This document shows positions 1-11,159 of a DNA stretch of 64,000 nt, piece after piece. Location of the stretch: positions 24,741 to 88,740 of the forward strand of contig NZ_JAUNTO010000014.1 in the NCBI RefSeq assembly GCF_030538655.1, written 5' to 3'. The translations under genes were made by a program, and so were the position numbers. This stretch comes from Paracoccus sp. (in: a-proteobacteria) (lineage in GTDB: Bacteria > Pseudomonadota > Alphaproteobacteria > Rhodobacterales > Rhodobacteraceae). Within the stretch, counting starts at the first letter, position 1. Each line of letters opens with the position of its first letter. Below the pieces are notes generated by a model. The model was not told where the DNA came from and ran no database searches. It saw only the letters and a list, made by a program, of their open reading frames with translations.

Positions 1-86
1 AGACCCGCGCCTGAATATGACCGCCGGTGCCTGTGCCCTTGCTGGGGTGCAGGCAGCGCGACAGATGAATTATCGGGTGAGGGAAC

Positions 87-100
<14 letters not shown>
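1..100 (+). CDS. possible 3' end of an upstream gene
   Basis: One frame is open from the left edge to a TAA at 98-100, overlapping the start of atpG by 14 bases. It reads as a short peptide tail ending in RVREHAKP. In this family atpA is expected upstream, but this tail does not resemble an AtpA C-terminus that I recognise, so it may be a small gene between atpA and atpG, or simply chance. The other two frames are not convincingly coding. Confidence 0.25.
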
Positions 101-2410
<2,310 letters not shown>

Positions 2411-2419
2411 GGGGGCGGT

Positions 2420-2869
2420 ATGGCTGACACGATGCAGTTCGATCTCGTCTCGCCCGAACGGAGCCTTGTCTCCGTTCCGGTGCGCGAGGTCCGTATGCCC
2501 GGAACCGAGGGCGATCTGACCATCATGCCGGGACATGCGGCCTGCATGGTCAGCCTGCGCCCCGGCATGGTCACTCTGGTCGATGCGCAGGGCAATTCGG
2601 TGGAATTCGCGGTCACCGGCGGCTTTGCCGAGGTGAACAACGAATCTGTCTCGCTGCTGGCCGAACGTGGCCATCCGCGCGCCGATCTGACGCAAGAGAT
2701 CTACAATGATATGCTGCGCGACGCTCATCGCAAGCGCCGGGCCGCTGAACAAAAGGCTAGCTCTGCGGGCGAAGAATTCGTGACCGCAGCAACCAAAATG
2801 CTGGCGGATATGCAGGCGCTTGGCACGCATATCGGGCTGGACCCGAATCAGGCAAATTTCCCTGACTGA
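2420..2869 (+). CDS. atpC: F1-ATPase epsilon subunit
   Basis: Epsilon subunit, which couples gamma to the c-ring and regulates ATP hydrolysis. The 149-residue product has the N-terminal beta-sandwich signature (MQFDLVSPER near the start, then PGTEGDLTIMPGHA around residues 27-40) followed by a predicted helical C-terminal part rich in Ala, Arg and Lys (about 95-125). It starts ten bases after the atpD stop, with a GGGGG(C)GG ribosome site. A strong hairpin terminator at 2898 closes the operon directly behind it. Confidence 0.96.
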   Translation: MADTMQFDLVSPERSLVSVPVREVRMPGTEGDLTIMPGHAACMVSLRPGMVTLVDAQGNSVEFAVTGGFAEVNNESVSLLAERGHPRADLTQEIYNDMLRDAHRKRRAAEQKASSAGEEFVTAATKMLADMQALGTHIGLDPNQANFPD

Positions 2870-2897
2870 TCGGGCCGCCGCGCTGGCAGGCCAACAC

Positions 2898-2921
2898 AAA
2901 GCCCCGGTTCGCCGGGGCTTT
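2898..2921 (+). terminator. terminator of the atp operon
   Basis: Perfect inverted repeat: AAAGCCCCGG, loop TTCG, CCGGGGCTTT. It is GC-rich with a stable UUCG-type loop and lies 28 bases after the atpC stop. The T tract is short, so termination may be partial; the H-type lectin gene begins only 20-50 bases further on. Confidence 0.75.
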
Positions 2922-2940
2922 GCGCATCGCGGAGGGATGA

Positions 2941-3318
2941 ATGTCGCGCACCGGATCAGCAGGAGAGGGGATGCTCAGGATTTCTCATCACGCGGTTGGC
3001 GTCACGCGCGGCTCTGCCGTGCTGTTTTCGGCATATGAGGACGGCGGCCTGATGTGGACGGGCGAAGGCCCACGCATGGAACGGCAGCGGGTCAGCTTTG
3101 ACGAACCCTTCCTGACGCCGCCAGTGGTGCAGGTCGTTATTGCGATGTGGGACATCGAAGGCGGCACCAATCAGCGTGCCGATATTTCCGCCGATCAGAT
3201 CACCCCCGAGGGGTTTGACATTGTATTCCGCACCTGGGGCGATACCCGCGTTGCCCGTATCCGCGCGGATTGGCTGGCCATCGGGCAGGTGCTGCACGAA
3301 GACGATTGGGAGATCTGA
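2941..3318 (+). CDS. H-type lectin domain protein
   Basis: Small (125-residue) cytosolic-looking protein with the H-type lectin fold pattern. A phenylalanine/valine-rich strand follows the start, then MERQRVSFDEPFLTPPVVQVVIAMWDIE and GFDIVFRTWGDTRVARIRADWLAIG. Lectins of this type bind carbohydrates such as GalNAc; the role of the bacterial single-domain forms is not established. Two starts are possible. The ATG at 2941 follows GGAGGGATGA, and the ATG at 2971 (residue 11) follows AGGAGAGGGG. Relatives as I recall them begin near the second. It sits right behind the atp operon, a placement I recall from other Rhodobacteraceae. Confidence 0.8.
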   Translation: MSRTGSAGEGMLRISHHAVGVTRGSAVLFSAYEDGGLMWTGEGPRMERQRVSFDEPFLTPPVVQVVIAMWDIEGGTNQRADISADQITPEGFDIVFRTWGDTRVARIRADWLAIGQVLHEDDWEI

Positions 3319-3385
3319 TCTCCGCTACGTCTTGCTGATGGCAATACTCCGGGTCCGGGGTGAAATCCTGACCTTTGGGTATGGC

Positions 3386-4138
3386 TTAGCCCCGGCCCAG
3401 ATTGACGGCGATCAGACCGGCGACCTGATCGGGATGTGTGATTGGCCCCATATGCCCGGCACCCGGCACCGTCGCCACGCCAACATCGGGCAACCGCGCC
3501 GCCAGATTTTGTGCAATGTCGTGTATAATGGGCGGGGAATCCTGCCCCGAGATCAGCATCACCGGCGCGTCGATCGCCTCTAGCCCGCCGGGGCGCAGGA
3601 TGTGGGCCGTATCGTCGTTCAGAACCGGCGCGGTATCGGCCACCAGCCAGATTTGCCGCCGCACCGCAGCCTGTGCCGCGACAGGCAGGTCGTCATAAGA
3701 CTGCGCCCCCCATTCGCCCAGAAAAATGCGGGCGGCGGCTGCTTCGCCCTGCGCCGGGTTAATGTCGCGCGCCCATCCTCCTGCTGCGGCGAACAGAACC
3801 GGCTCGATCAGGGTCAAGCTGCGCACGGCCTCGGGGGCGGCGACGGCGATGCGCAGGGCGACGGTCGCGCCGATGGAATGGCCGATCAGGTCCAGCGGGC
3901 GGTCAATCGCGGCGGCGGCGATGCGGGTAACGGTGGTGTGAAAATCTGGGCCGCCCGGTCGCCAGTCCGCACTGCGGCCATGGCCGGGCATGTCGAACGC
4001 GCGTAGATCGACGCCCCCCTCCAGCCGCGCGGCAATCGCCCCCCAATACGAGGCACTGGCCATCATGCAATGCAGCGCCAGTGCCGGGCGGTCTGTATTG
4101 CCCGGCCAGTGCCGCCAGTGAACGTCCGGCAGGCTCAT
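3386..4138 (-). CDS. alpha/beta hydrolase
   Basis: The 250-residue product belongs to the alpha/beta hydrolase superfamily, with nucleophile elbow GHSIG (Ser near residue 98), an early ALALHCMMAS oxyanion-type strand, RAFDMPGHGRS, and a catalytic His in PGAGHMGP near the C-terminus. The substrate cannot be told from sequence. The gene overlaps the 3' end of the upstream isomerase gene by four bases (ATGA), so the two are probably translated together. It converges on the lectin gene. Confidence 0.85.
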   Translation of the reverse strand: MSLPDVHWRHWPGNTDRPALALHCMMASASYWGAIAARLEGGVDLRAFDMPGHGRSADWRPGGPDFHTTVTRIAAAAIDRPLDLIGHSIGATVALRIAVAAPEAVRSLTLIEPVLFAAAGGWARDINPAQGEAAAARIFLGEWGAQSYDDLPVAAQAAVRRQIWLVADTAPVLNDDTAHILRPGGLEAIDAPVMLISGQDSPPIIHDIAQNLAARLPDVGVATVPGAGHMGPITHPDQVAGLIAVNLGRG

Positions 4139-4731
4139 AACGCGGCCAGATGGCGGTCGAGGAAGTCCAGCCGATCCTGCCCCCAGAATCGCTGCCCCGT
4201 TTCCTGCACGATATAGAAGGGCAGGCCGAACACACCGGCATCGACGGCGCGTTCCAGATTGCGGCCATAGATCTCGGCCCCGGTGAACAGGCCCTTGTCG
4301 GCCAGCGCCGGGTCGAACCCTTGGGCGGCCAGCACCTCGCGGATCACCGCGTCATCGGCGATGTCACGGTTTTCCACCCAGACAGCGCGCAGAAAGGCCC
4401 GAACCAGCGCCCCCACATCCGCGCCCGATTCTTGCGCCGCGATAATCGCATAGCTGGACGGCGCGGTATTGGCGGGGAAATAGGTCGGATGCAGGTTCAG
4501 CGGCATATCCAGATGCGCCGCCCAACGGGCCAGTTCCTGCAAGCGGTAATCCTTGCGCGCCTGCGGCCTGTCGGCCAGCGACAGCCCGCCGCTGCGGGCG
4601 AACAACTGCGCCGGGTCCAGCGGGCGATAGGTGATGCTGGCCCCGTGCCGGGCCGCGATCTGTTCCAGCCGGTCGCCTGCCAGATAAGCCCAGGGGCTGA
4701 TCATCCCCAGATAATAGTCGATATGCGCCAT
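4135..4731 (-). CDS. 2-hydroxychromene-2-carboxylate isomerase family protein (DsbA-like)
   Basis: Thioredoxin-fold protein of the kappa-GST/HCCA isomerase type, about 198 residues. The N-terminus [19 protein letters not shown] has the SPWAY motif in place of a CxxC, which fits glutathione-dependent isomerases rather than disulfide oxidases. The C-terminal part has [10 protein letters not shown] (the cis-Pro loop) and [10 protein letters not shown], both typical. I chose the ATG at 4731 because family members start just before this strand; an in-frame ATG at 4743 would add four residues. In aromatic degradation this family isomerises hydroxychromene carboxylates, but there are no such genes nearby, so the true substrate is unknown. 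Confidence 0.82.
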   Translation of the reverse strand: MAHIDYYLGMISPWAYLAGDRLEQIAARHGASITYRPLDPAQLFARSGGLSLADRPQARKDYRLQELARWAAHLDMPLNLHPTYFPANTAPSSYAIIAAQESGADVGALVRAFLRAVWVENRDIADDAVIREVLAAQGFDPALADKGLFTGAEIYGRNLERAVDAGVFGLPFYIVQETGQRFWGQDRLDFLDRHLAAL

Positions 4732-4814
4732 GCGCCGCCTCATCAGATGTTTGCGGGCAGGCTATCGCGGTGCTAAGCCCTTCGCAATCACACGAATCTG
4801 ACAAGGCCGCTCCC

Positions 4815-5834
4815 ATGCCCGCCATGACCGAACCCAAGCTGATCGCCGGTAACGCCAACAAACCGCTGGCCATGGCCATCGCCCGCCGCATGTCCATGCA
4901 CCGCGGCATGAACGTCGCCCCGGTTGATGCGCGGGTCGAGCGGTTCAACGATCAGGAAATCTTTGTCGAAGTGTTCGAGAACGTGCGCGGCGAGGATATG
5001 TATATCATTCAGCCGACCTCGAACCCGGCCAATGATAACCTGATGGAACTGCTGATTATGACCGACGCGCTGAAACGCAGCTCGGCGGCGCGGATCACGG
5101 CGGTCATCCCCTATTTCGGCTATGCCCGGCAGGACCGGCGGGCCAAGGCGCGCACGCCGATCAGCGCCAAGCTGGTCGCCAACCTGCTGACCGAGGCGGG
5201 CATTGACCGGGTGCTGACACTGGATCTGCACGCGACCCAGATTCAGGGCTTTTTCGACGTGCCGGTCGATAACCTTTATGCCGCGCCGGTTTTTGCGCTG
5301 GACGTGCTGCACCATTTTCGGGGGCGCATGAATGATCTGATGGTGGTGTCGCCCGACGTGGGTGGTGTGGCCCGTGCGCGCGAACTGGCGCAGCGGATCG
5401 GCGCCCCCCTGTCCATCGTGGACAAGCGGCGGGAAAAGGCGGGTGAGGTTGCGGAAATGACCGTGATCGGCGACGTGACTGGCAAGACCTGCATCATCGT
5501 CGATGACATCTGTGACACCGCCGGAACGCTGGTCAAGGCGGCGCAAACCCTGATCGACAGCGGCGCGACCGAGGTGCACGCCTACATCACCCATGGCGTT
5601 CTGTCCGGCCCGGCTGTCAGCCGGATCACCAAATCGGTGATGAAGTCGCTGGTCATCACCGATTCGATCCAGCCCACCGAAGAAGTCAAAAACGCCGCCA
5701 ACATCCGCATCGTTCCCACCGCGCCGATGTTTGCGCAGGCGATCCTGAACATCTGGAACGGCACGTCCGTTTCGTCGCTGTTCGAAGTGGATGTGCTGGG
5801 GCCGATCTATGAAGGTCTGTATAACGGCGGTTGA
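4815..5834 (+). CDS. prs: ribose-phosphate pyrophosphokinase
   Basis: Makes PRPP from ribose 5-phosphate and ATP, feeding purine, pyrimidine, histidine and NAD synthesis. The 339-residue product has the class I features: [10 protein letters not shown], the ATP-binding [20 protein letters not shown] loop, [13 protein letters not shown], and the PRPP loop [15 protein letters not shown]. The ATG at 4815 is preferred over the upstream in-frame start at 4770 because family members begin with the (MPxx)[14 protein letters not shown] segment. It converges on xseA with only nine bases between stops. Confidence 0.95.
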   Translation: MPAMTEPKLIAGNANKPLAMAIARRMSMHRGMNVAPVDARVERFNDQEIFVEVFENVRGEDMYIIQPTSNPANDNLMELLIMTDALKRSSAARITAVIPYFGYARQDRRAKARTPISAKLVANLLTEAGIDRVLTLDLHATQIQGFFDVPVDNLYAAPVFALDVLHHFRGRMNDLMVVSPDVGGVARARELAQRIGAPLSIVDKRREKAGEVAEMTVIGDVTGKTCIIVDDICDTAGTLVKAAQTLIDSGATEVHAYITHGVLSGPAVSRITKSVMKSLVITDSIQPTEEVKNAANIRIVPTAPMFAQAILNIWNGTSVSSLFEVDVLGPIYEGLYNGG

Positions 5835-5843
5835 TCTGCCATT

Positions 5844-7403
5844 TTACAGCAGTGTGGGCTGATCCGGCTTTTTCGGCTTGCGCGTCGGTTTTGGTGCGCT
5901 GGCCGGGCGCATCGGGATCGCGGCATCCGCGAACTGCACCTGCATTTCCGGCGTGCGCGCGGCCTCGGCTGCGGTGGTAATCACCCCGTTCGGTCCGCGC
6001 ACCACGGCAAAGCCGCGTTTCAGCGTTTCCATATAGCCCAAGGTCTGCCGCGTCCTGTCCAGCCGGGCCAAGGCTTCGGCCTGTTTCGCGATCAGGCGCG
6101 CGGGCGCGGCGCTCAGGCGGCGGGTCAGGTCATCCAACCGTCCGGTCTGCTGCGTGATGGCGCGGCGGGTGGTGGCCAGCATCCGCGCCAAAGAGGCACT
6201 CAGCCGTTCGCCCATGCCAGTGATGCGATCCGCGCGCCGCTCGATCCGGCGGATCAGGGCGGGGTGCAGCTTGGCCCCGGCTGTCTCCATCCGATGACGT
6301 TTGACGGCCAGAAAATCGCGCAGATTCGGCACCGGCGCGGCGGTCAGCCGTTGGCGCGCGGCCGCGATATGTCCGCGCAGGGCAGGGGCCAGTCGCGCGC
6401 CGGTCAGGTCCAGCCGCTGGCGCGCGGTTTCGGTCAGCGTGCCGGGGCGGCCCATAGCGCGGGCCAGATCACGCAGGCGTTGACGCGGGCGGTCAATCCG
6501 CGCGGTGCTGGCGCGGGTCATGCGCGCCCCGGCCTCGGCCAGCCGCGCGGCCAGATCGGCCCGCACCGGCACGGCCAGTTCGGCGGCGGCGGTCGGGGTG
6601 GGCGCGCGCATATCGGCGGCATGGTCGATCAGCGTCGTGTCGGTTTCGTGGCCAACAGCCGAAATCAGCGGGATGTCGCTGGCCGCCGCCGCGCGCACGA
6701 CGATTTCTTCGTTAAAGCCCCACAGGTCTTCCAGACTGCCGCCGCCACGCGCGACGATCAGCAGATCGGGGCGCGGCACCGGGCCATCGGCGGGCAGGGC
6801 GTTAAAGCCACGGATCGCCGCCGCGACCTGCGGCGCGCTATCCTGCCCCTGCACAGCAACCGGCCAGATCAGCACATGCACAGGAAAGCGGTCGCGCAGC
6901 CGGTGCAGAATGTCGCGGATCACAGCCCCGGATGGCGAGGTGACGACCCCGATCACGCGCGGCAGATAGGGCAGGGGACGCTTGCGGGCGGGGTCGAACA
7001 GCCCTTCAGCGGCCAGTGCCTTGCGGCGTCGTTCCAGCATCGCCATCAGCGCGCCTTCCCCCGCCGGCTCGATCTGATCGACGATCAGTTGATATTTCGA
7101 CTGGCCGGGAAAGGTGGTGATGCGACCGGTGGCGATCACCTCCAGCCCTTCTTCGGGACGTTGGGTCAGCCGCGCGGCCTGCCCCTTCCAGGTGACGGCG
7201 GCCAGAACGGCGCGGTCATCCTTGAGATCGAAATACAGATGCCCCGATGACGGGCGCGACACGCGGCCAATTTCTCCGCGCACACGGACGCGGCCAAACT
7301 GATCCTCTAAAGTGCGTTTCACCGCGCCCGAAATCTCGGACACGGTGAATTCATGGGCATTGGTGCCGGGGGCCTGTTCGGGGCCGTCGTCGATCAGATC
7401 CAT
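5844..7403 (-). CDS. xseA: exodeoxyribonuclease VII large subunit
   Basis: Large subunit of exonuclease VII, which degrades single-stranded DNA in both directions. The product of about 519 residues has an N-terminal OB domain (FTVSEISGAVKRTLEDQFGRVRVRGEIGRVSRPSSGHLYFDLKD), the central catalytic region with PSGAVIRDILHRLRDRFP, ARGGGSLEDLWGFNEE and SAVGHETDTTLIDHAADMRAPTPTAAAE, then a long arginine-rich helical region. The ATG at 7403 is chosen because the open frame to 7484 has no family-like sequence. The small subunit gene is not adjacent. Confidence 0.95.
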   Translation of the reverse strand: MDLIDDGPEQAPGTNAHEFTVSEISGAVKRTLEDQFGRVRVRGEIGRVSRPSSGHLYFDLKDDRAVLAAVTWKGQAARLTQRPEEGLEVIATGRITTFPGQSKYQLIVDQIEPAGEGALMAMLERRRKALAAEGLFDPARKRPLPYLPRVIGVVTSPSGAVIRDILHRLRDRFPVHVLIWPVAVQGQDSAPQVAAAIRGFNALPADGPVPRPDLLIVARGGGSLEDLWGFNEEIVVRAAAASDIPLISAVGHETDTTLIDHAADMRAPTPTAAAELAVPVRADLAARLAEAGARMTRASTARIDRPRQRLRDLARAMGRPGTLTETARQRLDLTGARLAPALRGHIAAARQRLTAAPVPNLRDFLAVKRHRMETAGAKLHPALIRRIERRADRITGMGERLSASLARMLATTRRAITQQTGRLDDLTRRLSAAPARLIAKQAEALARLDRTRQTLGYMETLKRGFAVVRGPNGVITTAAEAARTPEMQVQFADAAIPMRPASAPKPTRKPKKPDQPTLL

Positions 7404-7434
7404 GGCCCAGCTATGACCGGGCCATGGCGCAGGA

Positions 7435-8049
7435 TCAAGCCTGCGCGTCTTTCTTGCGCTTGCGCGCGATGGCCAGACCGCCAAGTGCGGTCAGCAACAG
7501 CACACCACCCGCAGGCAGCGGGATCGGCGCGATGGGGGCCGTGGTGGTCAGGTTGGCGAATTCGAACGACATGCGCGGGGTCGAAAGCCGCATCCCGTCG
7601 AAAACGCCACCGGCGATGTCGCTGAATACGGCCAAGGCTGCGCCGCGGCGGCGGCTTGCCGGTCCCAGATTGTCGCTTGCCGTCAATTGAAAGCTGTCCA
7701 CAACCGTATCGCCCAGCAGGAACTCAACACGGTTATAGAAATCCGGTGTGCCCCAGACGAACGAAGCACCGCCCGACAGGTCAAAGGCATAGGTGGCGCT
7801 GCTGTTGGGGCCAAGGCCGGTGAACCATGCGGTCGGATCTTTGTTCGGGTCCACCCCTGCCGTGGGCCATGGGTTTGAATACCATGACCAGGTGCGGGTT
7901 GCATTCTGGCGCACCGTGCCAGAGGTGGTGACGGCGACCGGGTTCATGATTCTTGTATCAGGCAGATCAAAGAATTGCACCGTTGCAGCATTAGCCATTG
8001 GGGCAGCGGCAAATGAAAGGGCAATTACAGGGGCGATGTGGCGTAGCAT
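7435..8049 (-). CDS. VPLPA-CTERM sorting domain protein
   Basis: Secreted protein of 204 residues. It has a Sec signal peptide (MLRHIAPVIALSFAAAPMANAA, cut after about residue 22), a beta-rich body without a recognised domain, and a C-terminal tripartite sorting signal: PLPAGG near residue 177, a hydrophobic segment LLLTALGGLAIA, then the basic tail RKRKK. This is the VPLPA variant of PEP-CTERM, processed by a dedicated exosortase when exopolysaccharide is made. The ATG at 8049 has a perfect GGAGGAAT ribosome site; the frame upstream of it is not used. No exosortase is encoded in the window. Confidence 0.85.
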   Translation of the reverse strand: MLRHIAPVIALSFAAAPMANAATVQFFDLPDTRIMNPVAVTTSGTVRQNATRTWSWYSNPWPTAGVDPNKDPTAWFTGLGPNSSATYAFDLSGGASFVWGTPDFYNRVEFLLGDTVVDSFQLTASDNLGPASRRRGAALAVFSDIAGGVFDGMRLSTPRMSFEFANLTTTAPIAPIPLPAGGVLLLTALGGLAIARKRKKDAQA

Positions 8050-8268
8050 TCTTATTCCTCCGTCAAAAGGATTATCGTTACGCTGTTGTGAATTCTTGCA
8101 CAGCATGGCGCGCCTTCTTGCACGCGATCCTGACGCAATCAATTCAATCTAAGCACGATCAATGGCGTAATTTGTGCAATAAGTATAAACTGCGTTTTTC
8201 TTGTCACAGCCGTTGCGCGGCGATGCACTGATGCCTAGAACGACCGTAAACACAAGCGGAGGCGTGGC

Positions 8269-9531
8269 GTGAATATCCTGATCCTTGGCGGCGGCGGGCG
8301 TGAACATGCGCTGGCCTGGGCCTTTCGGCAGAATCCGAAATGCGATCAACTGTTTGTGGCGCCGGGCAATGCCGGGATCGCCGAGATCGCGGAATGTGCT
8401 GCCATCGACATTCTGTCGCGTGCCGCCGTGTTGGAATTTGCGCAGGAAAACGCCGTCGATTTCGTCGTCATCGGCCCCGAGGCTCCGCTGGCGGCAGGGG
8501 TGTCCGATGCGCTGCGCGATGCCGGGTTTCTGGTGTTCGGGCCATCTCAGGCTGCCGCTCAGCTTGAGGCGAGCAAGGGCTTTACCAAGGAAATCTGCGA
8601 TGCCTGCAATGCGCCGACCGCTGCCTGGGCACAGTTTGACGACGCAGCCGCCGCGCGCGATTATGTGCTGGCGCAAGGTGCCCCGATCGTGGTCAAGGCC
8701 GATGGTCTTGCAGCGGGTAAAGGGGTGACGGTGGCGGAAACCGTCCCGCAGGCACTGGCGGCGATTGATGCGATCTTCGACGGAGCCTTCGGAGAACCCT
8801 CTGTTGTCATTGAGGAATTCATGTCAGGCGAGGAGGCGAGCTTCTTCGTTCTGTGCGATGGCGACACCTGTCTGCCCATCGGCACGGCACAGGATCACAA
8901 GCGCGTAGGCGAGGGCGATACCGGGCCCAACACCGGCGGCATGGGGGCCTACAGCCCCGCGCCGGTGATGACCGATGCGGTTCAGCAACAGGTGATGGCC
9001 GAAATCGTCCGTCCGACGATGGCCGAAATGGCGGCACGCGGCACGCCGTTTCAGGGCGTGCTGTTCGTGGGGCTGATGATCGAAAACGGGCGCGGGCGGT
9101 TGGTTGAATACAATGTCCGTTTTGGCGACCCGGAATGTCAGGTGCTGATGATGCGCCTGGGTGCTCAGGCGCTGGACCTGATCCACGCCTGCGCTGAAAA
9201 TCGTCTGGACGGCATCACCGTTAACTGGGCTGACGACCATGCGCTGACAGTGGTCATGGCTGCTGACGGCTATCCGGGGGATTATCAGAAAGGCAGCCGG
9301 ATCAATGGTTTGGATGGGTTGCCTGCGGATGGGTTTAACATGGTTTTCCACGCCGGAACCGCGACGCGCGATGATGCGATCATTGCGACCGGCGGGCGGG
9401 TTCTGGCCTGCACCGGGCGTGGTGAAACGCTGCAACAGGCCCACGCCCGCGCCTATGCGCTGGTCAATGGTATCGACTGGCCGCAAGGTTTCTGTCGCCG
9501 TGACATCGGTTGGCGCGCACTTGGCGGTTAA
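8269..9531 (+). CDS. purD: phosphoribosylamine-glycine ligase
   Basis: Second step of de novo purine synthesis: phosphoribosylamine plus glycine plus ATP gives GAR. The 420-residue product has the N-terminal MNILILGGGGREHALAW motif, ATP-grasp segments (VVKADGLAAGKGV, VVIEEFMSGEEASFFVL), and the GDTGPNTGGMGAYSPAP loop and NVRFGDPECQ metal-binding segment. Translation begins at GTG 8269 after a GCGGAGGCG ribosome site. The gene is divergent from the VPLPA-CTERM gene across about 220 bases. Confidence 0.97.
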   Translation: MNILILGGGGREHALAWAFRQNPKCDQLFVAPGNAGIAEIAECAAIDILSRAAVLEFAQENAVDFVVIGPEAPLAAGVSDALRDAGFLVFGPSQAAAQLEASKGFTKEICDACNAPTAAWAQFDDAAAARDYVLAQGAPIVVKADGLAAGKGVTVAETVPQALAAIDAIFDGAFGEPSVVIEEFMSGEEASFFVLCDGDTCLPIGTAQDHKRVGEGDTGPNTGGMGAYSPAPVMTDAVQQQVMAEIVRPTMAEMAARGTPFQGVLFVGLMIENGRGRLVEYNVRFGDPECQVLMMRLGAQALDLIHACAENRLDGITVNWADDHALTVVMAADGYPGDYQKGSRINGLDGLPADGFNMVFHAGTATRDDAIIATGGRVLACTGRGETLQQAHARAYALVNGIDWPQGFCRRDIGWRALGG

Positions 9532-9899
9532 GACACCGTTGTGCGCGAAAGCAGCATCCAATCAACCTGTGGGTGTTGGTCGTTGATCCCGGCGTATTTG
9601 ATGTGAACGGTTTTGTTTTATTTTCGGGATATTAACTTTTGGATCATACCCGGTTAACTGCCAAGCCTCCATGGCGCCCGAGCTTGCAGTCAGCGTGATC
9701 GATGGTGATTTGCGCCGGATCATTAATTCCTCTGATCGGGTGGCTATATGGTTGCGTTGCTGGGGTGATTTGGGGAAGCGCATTGAAAAATAGGAAAACT
9801 ATTTTCGAATAGCGGAAAGCTTCTCATCGTGATCGCTTTGCGTGTTTCTGTGCAAGGCATTAATCCCTGCTGATATGACGTGCCAGAGGCACCTGCCTG
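9532..9899. other. gene-free stretch between purD and a pseudogene
   Basis: About 370 bases of locally AT-richer sequence. The longest sensible plus-strand ORF is 40 codons (ATG at 9671, TAG at 9791) and resembles nothing I know. A short hairpin, CTATT-TTCG-AATAG, lies near 9800. I see no recognisable gene. The base composition and the adjoining pseudogene suggest decayed DNA. Confidence 0.5.
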
Positions 9900-10306
9900 G
9901 GGTGACCTCGCCCGACACCTCTGGGGCGGAGGGGCTTTTTAGTTGTCCACACTAGCGGCATTGCCCATGCACAGGGCACCGGCTGCGCCCCAACTGAATC
10001 CGCGCGGGCTGATCGTGCCAGATAGGCCGTCGCACGATTTGGATCAGGAACTGGAGGGGGGGGGGGAGCCGGTCAAGGGTTCTGCACGGTCCAGTGTGGC
10101 ATCCCCTTGTCGATGGCCGACATCATCCATGGTCCGGTGATGTGCATCCGTTCTGACGGTAGAGGGGCATAGTTGCGGATTTCGTGCCGCACTGGACCTT
10201 TGACAAGGTGCTGCTGAATCCGCAGGGGCAGATCGCGCTGACGCGACGTTCTATAACCGAAGCTGACGCGCCCGTGGTTTTGGCCGCCGGCCGGTTGAGC
10301 GGGTAA
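9900..10306 (+). pseudogene. glutathione peroxidase pseudogene, several frameshifts
   Basis: Fragments of one glutathione peroxidase appear in order but in different frames. A degenerate FLVVHTS (family VLVVNTAS) starts at 9936, then GLIVP..PSHDLDQEL at about 10006-10053 (family GLVVLGVPSNDFGQEL). Next come FCTVQCGIPLSMADIIHGP from about 10078 and, in a third frame, DVHPF near 10140. The longest intact piece, ADFVPHWTFDKVLLNPQG and onward, runs 10175-10306 to TAA. The catalytic CxFTPQ region is lost. An 11-base run of G at 10056-10066 coincides with the first frame change: one G fewer joins the DLDQEL and FCTV segments. The parent family reduces peroxides with glutathione; this copy cannot make a whole protein. 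Confidence 0.72.
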
Positions 10307-10313
10307 TCCCCGA

Positions 10314-11159
10314 TCAGACCCGCAGCGGCTCGGACTTGGCCAGCGCATCAAAGCGCATCAGCGAGGCAATCAGTTCGGGCATTTGATCCAGCGGAATCAT
10401 GTTCGGCCCATCCGAAGGGGCGTTGTCGGGGTCTTGGTGCGTTTCGATGAACACCCCCGCAATCCCCAAAGACACCGCCGCGCGGGCCATTACCGGCGCA
10501 AATTCGCGCTGACCGCCGGAACTGCCGCCCTGGCCGCCGGGCTGCTGCACCGAATGGGTGGCGTCCATGATGACGGGATAGCCGGTGCGCACCATGATCG
10601 GCAGCGCCCGCATGTCAGCGACCAGCGTGTTATAACCAAAGCTGACACCGCGTTCTGTCAGCAAAATCTTGTCGTTGCCGGTCGAGGCCACCTTATCGGC
10701 CACATTGGGCATGTCCCACGGGGCCAGAAACTGCCCCTTTTTGACGTTGACCACCGCGCCCGACTGACCGGCAGCCAGCAGCAGATCGGTCTGACGGCAC
10801 AGGAACGCCGGGATTTGGATCACATCAACCGCCTGCGCCGCCTGCACCGCCTGCTGGGCGTCATGCACATCGGTCAGCACCGGGCAGCCGATACGGCTGC
10901 GCACGGTGGCCAGCATCTCCAGCCCTTCGTCGATGCCGATGCCGCGGCGCCCCTTGAGGGAGGTGCGATTCGCCTTGTCATAGCTGGCCTTGAACACGAA
11001 ACCCGCGCCAGCGGCCTGACAGGCGGCGGCCATGGTTTCCGCGATCATCAGGGCATGGTCCAGCGTTTCCAGCTGGCAGGGACCGGCAATGACCGTCAGC
11101 GGCAGGTCATTACCGCAGGTCAGAGGGCCGATGGCGACGTGATGTGGATTCTGGGTCAT
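10314..11159 (-). CDS. kdsA: 3-deoxy-8-phosphooctulonate synthase (KDO-8-P synthase)
   Basis: Condenses PEP with arabinose 5-phosphate to KDO-8-phosphate for lipopolysaccharide or capsule linkers. The 281-residue product contains VIAGPCQLE (Cys28), FKASYDKANRTSLKGRRG, GCPVLTDVHD, QIPAFLCRQTDLL, NVKKGQFLAPWDM and VIMDATHSVQQPGG. The Cys in AGPC, where E. coli has Asn, points to the metal-dependent class. It follows the kpsE-like gene with a four-base stop/start overlap, so it is translationally coupled to the capsule-export genes. That favours a role in surface polysaccharide. Confidence 0.94.
   Translation of the reverse strand: MTQNPHHVAIGPLTCGNDLPLTVIAGPCQLETLDHALMIAETMAAACQAAGAGFVFKASYDKANRTSLKGRRGIGIDEGLEMLATVRSRIGCPVLTDVHDAQQAVQAAQAVDVIQIPAFLCRQTDLLLAAGQSGAVVNVKKGQFLAPWDMPNVADKVASTGNDKILLTERGVSFGYNTLVADMRALPIMVRTGYPVIMDATHSVQQPGGQGGSSGGQREFAPVMARAAVSLGIAGVFIETHQDPDNAPSDGPNMIPLDQMPELIASLMRFDALAKSEPLRV

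Noticed and set aside
44-49. Assigning the left edge to atpA
   Set aside because: The open frame does not read as an AtpA C-terminus I can recognise, so only a tentative partial gene is listed.
9671-9793. Forty-codon ORF upstream of the peroxidase pseudogene
   Set aside because: No ribosome site or family match; length is within chance for this stretch.
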